Positions 13,940 to 17,196 of a stretch of DNA of 17,196 nt are shown here, piece after piece (within the stretch, counting starts at the first letter, position 1; every line of letters begins with the position of its first letter). The notes beneath the pieces were generated by a model. It searched no databases. It saw nothing but the letters and a program-made list of their open reading frames with translations, and was not told the origin of the DNA. The DNA lies in assembly GCA_946481205.1 (NCBI GenBank), contig CAMLNB010000059.1, positions 1 to 17,196 on the forward strand, given 5' to 3'. A program made the position numbers and the translations under genes. This stretch comes from an uncultured Kangiella sp. (lineage in GTDB: Bacteria; Pseudomonadota; Gammaproteobacteria; Enterobacterales; DSM-103792).

Positions 13940-14428
13940 CTACGCAGCCAATTCAGCGACGAACTCGTGGCTTTGTTTCGGCAGCTCGGTTTGTTCCGGC
14001 ATTCCCGCGTGTTCCGGCAACAAGGACCGGCCGAGCCAGATGGCCGGCTCGCCGGTTTCCTGCGCCGAGCTTTCCAACAACGGTTGAAAACCGCTGCTGA
14101 CGAACAGCGTTAGTGCAGCCAGATTGTCGCGACCGACCCGAACCAAGAGCGTGCGCAAACCGGCAATGCGCGCCGCGTCCAGTGTTTGCTGCAACAGGAA
14201 GCGACCAACGCCCTGACCGCGGCAACTGGGGTCAACATTCAAGGCCAGCGTGGCCGTGCTGGCACTGCGCGGCTCGCGCTGCCAAGCACTGACGCCGACC
14301 ACCAGGCCGAAGCGTTCGGCCTGCCAGATATAGCAGGGACGGTGATGCGCCAAGCTGGCTTGCAGCGGGCGCAGCAGGGCGCCCGGCAAGTGGCGCTCTG
14401 CCGGGCGAAAATGATAGCGATCAGTCAT
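13940..14428 (-). CDS. GNAT family N-acetyltransferase
   Basis: A 162-residue cytoplasmic acyltransferase of the GCN5-related fold, using acetyl-CoA on an unknown amine substrate. The core motif A is clear: a strand TATLALNVDP (58-67) runs into the CoA pyrophosphate loop CRGQGVGRFLL (69-79, R70-G71-Q72-G73-V74-G75). Motif B follows as RVGRDNLAALTLFVSSGFQP (residues 97-116), the usual N..A..L....GF pattern. The C-terminal 30 residues (from about 133, LGRSLLPEHAGMPEQTELPK) extend beyond the fold and are polar. ATG 14428 has GAGGAG 6 nt upstream. It stands alone between the cyclase pair and a gene-free stretch. The substrate cannot be inferred from context. Confidence 0.9.
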   Translation of the reverse strand: MTDRYHFRPAERHLPGALLRPLQASLAHHRPCYIWQAERFGLVVGVSAWQREPRSASTATLALNVDPSCRGQGVGRFLLQQTLDAARIAGLRTLLVRVGRDNLAALTLFVSSGFQPLLESSAQETGEPAIWLGRSLLPEHAGMPEQTELPKQSHEFVAELAA

Positions 14429-14839
14429 TGTTCGGCTCCTCAGGCAGGGTGGTTCAACGGTGTCGCTGGCGCTGTTGTGCGCTGCGCGGTGGCGCGCAAA
14501 TCAGCAGCTGCGGCACCGGTCATTGCCACCTCGATACTGCAGAAGCCGTGCCAGCATTCGGCACGGCGACGGACACGCCTTCTGCGCACAAATGCGGGTC
14601 AAGATCGCACGATTCTGGCGCGCAGGCCGGCGAGCATGAAGGGTAAAGCCGACATTGCTGTGGCGAAGTGATGACAGCGACATGAAACGCCAGCGAAGGG
14701 CTGCACCGCTTTGTCGACAAGCCTGGTGCAGCTGCGCCGGATCAGTGCGGCGGTGGCTCAGGTTCGGCCAGGTTCAGAAACGTAATGAGAGCCGGCATGC
14801 ACGCGTTGCCGGCAATGACCAACGCTGACGCCTGCGTGC
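14429..14839. other. Gene-free stretch with two hairpins
   Basis: The 411 bp between the GNAT gene and the PuuD-like gene hold no convincing gene on either strand. Short open frames here lack ribosome-binding sites or are shadows. Two structures stand out: GCCGTGCC (14545-14552) with GGCACGGC (14560-14567), an 8-bp perfect stem with a 7-nt loop; and CTGCACC (14701-14707) with GGTGCAG (14725-14731), enclosing the palindrome TTGTCGACAA (14711-14720). The second could end transcription of the PuuD-like gene, but no U-tract follows. The GNAT promoter should be here; I saw no clear hexamers. Confidence 0.5.
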
Positions 14840-15631
14840 TCAGCTGTGGCGCTGCGGTTCGCGCGCTGCGTGCAGAAACGCCTCCAGCAACGGCTGGGGA
14901 TCGAGCCAGTCGGTATGGCCGTGCTGATGCTGGTAGAGATGAAATTCCGGATGCCATTGCACGCCGATACAGAATGGATGCCCGTGCAGGCGTACCGCTT
15001 CGACAATGCCATCATCGGCGCGCATTTCGACCTGCAAATCCTTGCCGAGCGTCTTGATGGCCTGATGGTGAATGCTGCTGATCCGCGCCTGGTCAACACC
15101 ATACCATTGCCGGAACCAGGCATCGGGCGCCAGCTGCACCGTGTGCGAATGCTGATCGTAGGCATCGGTAACATGTGGCTGGCTGCCCGGCACCATCGTC
15201 GCGATGTCCTGGTACAACGAACCACCGAGTGCGACGTTGAGCAGCTGGCAACCGCGGCAAATCGCCAGCACCGGTTTCTTCGCTTCGAGAAATTCGTGCA
15301 GCAGCTCCATCTCGTAGGCATCGCGGACGGCGTCGCCATTCCATTCCGGTTGCTGGGCCGTTTCGCCATAGGCGCCGGGGTGAACATCGGCACCGCCTTG
15401 CAGCACCAGGCCGTCGAGGTAACGGGCGTAATCGCGCAGCCGGATATTGCTGCTAAGGATCGGCCCTTCGGTCAGCACGGTCGGGATCATGAACACCAGC
15501 ACGTCCCGCGACATCACCCAGTGCGCAACCGACTGCTCCAGATACTGCAGCGTCTTGGTGCGGATGCCGGTGGCACTGGGCTCCGGGTGGAACAGCCGGG
15601 CGGAAATGCCGATATGAAGCGGGCGTTGCAT
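14840..15631 (-). CDS. PuuD-like gamma-glutamyl hydrolase (class I glutamine amidotransferase, peptidase C26)
   Basis: A 263-residue cytoplasmic hydrolase of the gamma-glutamyl-GABA hydrolase (PuuD) group, which cleaves gamma-glutamyl amide bonds. Landmarks are GISARLFHP at the start, LDGLVLQGGADVHPGAYGE (oxyanion region, 73-90) and the nucleophile elbow AICRGCQLLNV with Cys125. SIHHQAIKTLGKDLQVEMRA (186-205) follows, then GVQWHPEF with His227 and Glu229 completing the triad. RDAYEMELL (103-111) is also usual for this group. ATG 15631 has GAGGAGG 6 nt upstream. No polyamine (puu) genes are adjacent, so a role in putrescine breakdown is not supported by context. It is divergent from the DUF3617 gene across a 178-bp gap that contains an AT-rich patch (15662-15697). 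Confidence 0.9.
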   Translation of the reverse strand: MQRPLHIGISARLFHPEPSATGIRTKTLQYLEQSVAHWVMSRDVLVFMIPTVLTEGPILSSNIRLRDYARYLDGLVLQGGADVHPGAYGETAQQPEWNGDAVRDAYEMELLHEFLEAKKPVLAICRGCQLLNVALGGSLYQDIATMVPGSQPHVTDAYDQHSHTVQLAPDAWFRQWYGVDQARISSIHHQAIKTLGKDLQVEMRADDGIVEAVRLHGHPFCIGVQWHPEFHLYQHQHGHTDWLDPQPLLEAFLHAAREPQRHS

Positions 15632-15809
15632 CGAGAACCTCCTCGGCTGGCCGGCCGGATATCACTAAAAATTCCCTAATTGTTGTCTATTGTTACGATC
15701 CGGGCCAGTGCAGGCCAGAGCCCGCTGCTATGATGCCGCGGTTTGCTGGCGGGCCGTGCCCGCGCCCCGCTGCGCGCCAAACCGTTTCGATTGAGAAGGA
15801 GCTCATGTC

Positions 15810-16763
15810 ATGCGAATGCTGTTCGCTGCGCTGGCCGTTGCCGGCGTTCTGCTGTCCCCGACTGGCCATGCCGCGCAAAACGGCGAGCGCTGGGAATACA
15901 CCACCAAGATGCAATCCGAACAGATGCAAGGCTTTGCCATGCCGGCGATGACCATGCAGATGTGCCAGGAACCTGGCTGGAAAAATCCGCCGAAAGGCCA
16001 GCAACAAGACAGCGAATGCGAAGTGCTGGATTACAAGAAAAGCGGCAGCAAGATGAGCTGGCGCATCCAGTGTCCGGAAGGCAAAGGTCATGGTGAGATG
16101 ACCTTACAAGGCAATGACAAGTTCACCGGCTTCACCGAATTCACCAGCGCCGATGGCCAATTCCGCATGGACATGAGCGGCCGCAAACTCGGCAGCTGCG
16201 ATCCGGCGGTCGACCGCACCGTGGTCAACGGCATGAACGTGCCGAACGCGCAAGAAATCCAGCAGATGCAGGCCAACATGAACCAGCAGATGGAAATGGC
16301 CAATATGCAAACCTGCGCCAGCGCCATCCAGTCGATGCAGCTGATGATGTTCACCATGGACGGGTCACCGTGCGCCAAACAGAAACCGGCATTTTGCAAG
16401 CGCTTGCAGACCGGTGACGGCGCGATGCTGGTGGTCAGTCAGGATGCCTCCGGCGAAGCGCTGAATCAGGCGATCGAATACTGTGGCCTCGGTCGCGACA
16501 AAGTCATCGCGGCCGCCTGCAAGCAAGCCAAGGCCGGCAAGGACTGGGAGTTTCTCGCTGCCAACTGCCAAGCCGAGGCTGATGCGCTGGCGCAGCAGCA
16601 CTGCGCCGGTCGCGATTTCACCACCGTGTATGCGACCGAATACGGTTCGTTCTGTACCCAGTACGCTGCTGATCTGATGAGCGACGGCGGCAAGGCCGAG
16701 CAGAAAGAAGAATCGACGGTTGAGAAAGGCACCAAGCTGCTGAAAGATTTGATCAAGTGGTAA
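15810..16763 (+). CDS. Secreted Cys/Met-rich protein with DUF3617 domain and C-terminal extension
   Basis: A 317-residue exported protein. Signal peptide 1-21 (MRMLFAALAVAGVLLSPTGHA). Residues 24-132 match DUF3617: GERWEYTTKM, MPAMTMQMCQEPGW, a cysteine in SECEV, SWRIQCPEGKGHGEMTLQGN and the closing GRKLGSCDP. Usual family members stop near there; this one has about 185 more residues. The extension has a Met/Gln-rich helix (150-183), then a cysteine-spaced alpha-helical part with FLAANCQAEADALAQQHCAG, and a charged tail. There are 12 cysteines in all, an even number that suits disulfides, and six Met within residues 34-51. AAGGAG is 8 nt before ATG 15810; an ATG 5 nt earlier is out of frame. 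The carboxypeptidase gene starts at its stop codon (TAATG). Function is unknown. Confidence 0.87.
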   Translation: MRMLFAALAVAGVLLSPTGHAAQNGERWEYTTKMQSEQMQGFAMPAMTMQMCQEPGWKNPPKGQQQDSECEVLDYKKSGSKMSWRIQCPEGKGHGEMTLQGNDKFTGFTEFTSADGQFRMDMSGRKLGSCDPAVDRTVVNGMNVPNAQEIQQMQANMNQQMEMANMQTCASAIQSMQLMMFTMDGSPCAKQKPAFCKRLQTGDGAMLVVSQDASGEALNQAIEYCGLGRDKVIAAACKQAKAGKDWEFLAANCQAEADALAQQHCAGRDFTTVYATEYGSFCTQYAADLMSDGGKAEQKEESTVEKGTKLLKDLIKW

Positions 16764-17196
16764 TGCGTTACTGCCGTCGTCTTATCCATCCGGGTCGCTG
16801 CGCACAGCGGCCCGGATTTTTTTTGCTGGCACTTTTCCTCGTGGCGATGAACGGACAGGCACAGCAATCGGTCGTGCCGCCATCGGTCACGCCTCAATCC
16901 ATCGAATTACAATCAGCCGAACCCGCCGTGGTCGATGCCAGCGTTGCACTGAGCAATCCTTATCCGAAGGTCGCCAAGGCCTACTATGTTGAGCTGAACG
17001 GCCAGGCGCTCTGGGGGCAGGCGATCGATGAACCGCTGCCGCCCGCCTCGCTGACCAAGCTGATGACCGCGCATCTGGTGGTACAGGCCGGTCAGTTGCA
17101 GCAAGAGGTGATCGTCAGCGCTGCGGCCGCGGCGATGCCCGGCAGCCGGCTCGGCTTGCGCAAGGGGGATCGTATTTCCCGCGCCGATTTGCTCAA
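16763..17196 (+). CDS. D-alanyl-D-alanine carboxypeptidase (peptidase S11, penicillin-binding protein), 3' end cut by window edge
   Basis: A periplasmic low-molecular-weight PBP that trims the terminal D-Ala of peptidoglycan stem peptides. The frame is open from ATG 16763 to the window end (144 codons). The N-terminus has a long basic n-region with five Arg, then a hydrophobic core FFLLALFLVA (19-28) and a possible cleavage after GQA (31-33). The catalytic motif PPASLTKLMTA carries Ser96 and Lys99 (SxxK), followed by MPGSRLGLRKGDRISRADLL, typical of S11. The SxN and KTG motifs would be beyond the edge. The ATG shares its A with the preceding stop (TAATG), and only weak ribosome-binding sequence is present. 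A strong terminator lies within codons 9-21, so a downstream start such as TTG 16823 or GTG 16841 must be considered, though these would lose the basic n-region of the signal peptide. Confidence 0.85.
   Translation, partial: MRYCRRLIHPGRCAQRPGFFLLALFLVAMNGQAQQSVVPPSVTPQSIELQSAEPAVVDASVALSNPYPKVAKAYYVELNGQALWGQAIDEPLPPASLTKLMTAHLVVQAGQLQQEVIVSAAAAAMPGSRLGLRKGDRISRADLL
16788..16824 (+). terminator. Intrinsic terminator inside the start of the carboxypeptidase gene
   Basis: A 13-bp stem (ATCCGGGTCGCTG at 16788-16800, CAGCGGCCCGGAT at 16805-16817, with one G.U pair) closes a CGCA loop and runs straight into eight T residues (16817-16824). It lies 24 bp after the DUF3617 stop and has all the features of a strong plus-strand terminator. 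It is in frame within the signal-peptide codons of the next gene; the T-run encodes Phe-Phe-Leu. Confidence 0.88.

Noticed and set aside
14501..14720. Short minus-strand ORFs (60-66 codons) in the gap before the GNAT gene
   Set aside because: No ribosome-binding site, Cys/Pro/Arg-rich random-looking translation and no membrane or domain pattern.

Overview
The window looks like chromosomal DNA of a GC-rich (roughly 60%) gammaproteobacterium. Support for this comes from the gene set: TypA/BipA, a CIO-type cytochrome bd oxidase, DUF3617, DUF4399 and DUF3149 proteins, a PEP-CTERM surface protein with a sigma-54 promoter, and several membrane diguanylate cyclases. I cannot name a genus from the sequence alone. 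I saw no tRNA, rRNA, CRISPR array, insertion sequence or phage gene. The genes have similar codon use and look like resident genes.

Layout. Bases 1-4303 are a minus-strand block: a proline iminopeptidase cut by the window edge, a 47-residue membrane protein (DUF3149-like), a small lipoprotein, a secreted DUF4399 protein and typA. A strong hairpin separates typA from the DUF4399 gene. Divergent from typA is a plus-strand GDT1/UPF0016 transporter (4436-5017), probably a Mn2+ exporter. It converges on a membrane diguanylate cyclase (5036-6160, minus). Next come cydB and cydA (6317-8692, minus) with an imperfect FNR/Anr-like site upstream, and then a secreted NIDO-domain PEP-CTERM protein (8917-9750, minus) preceded by a near-consensus -24/-12 sigma-54 promoter.

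Divergent from the PEP-CTERM gene is a plus-strand pair in which a PP-loop ATPase of the MnmA/ThiI type overlaps a TusA-like sulfur carrier by 8 bp. This is a likely tRNA thiolation module. Two tandem, related membrane diguanylate cyclases follow on the minus strand (11301-12500 and 12547-13728), then a GNAT acetyltransferase, a 411-base gene-free stretch with two hairpins, and a PuuD-like class I glutamine amidotransferase (14840-15631).

The right end is plus strand. A secreted protein with 12 cysteines and many methionines (a DUF3617 domain plus about 185 extra residues) is followed at a TAATG junction by the start of a D-Ala-D-Ala carboxypeptidase (S11 family), cut by the window edge. A textbook intrinsic terminator lies inside the signal-peptide codons of that carboxypeptidase.

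Themes: all three diguanylate cyclases keep the GGEEF active site and the RxxD product-inhibition site. With the sigma-54-driven PEP-CTERM protein they fit a surface-attached or aggregating lifestyle, which is inference. The strongest leads are the terminator inside the carboxypeptidase gene, the PP-loop/TusA couple, the sigma-54 promoter of the PEP-CTERM gene, and the extended Cys/Met-rich DUF3617 protein. I found no defence system or mobile cassette.
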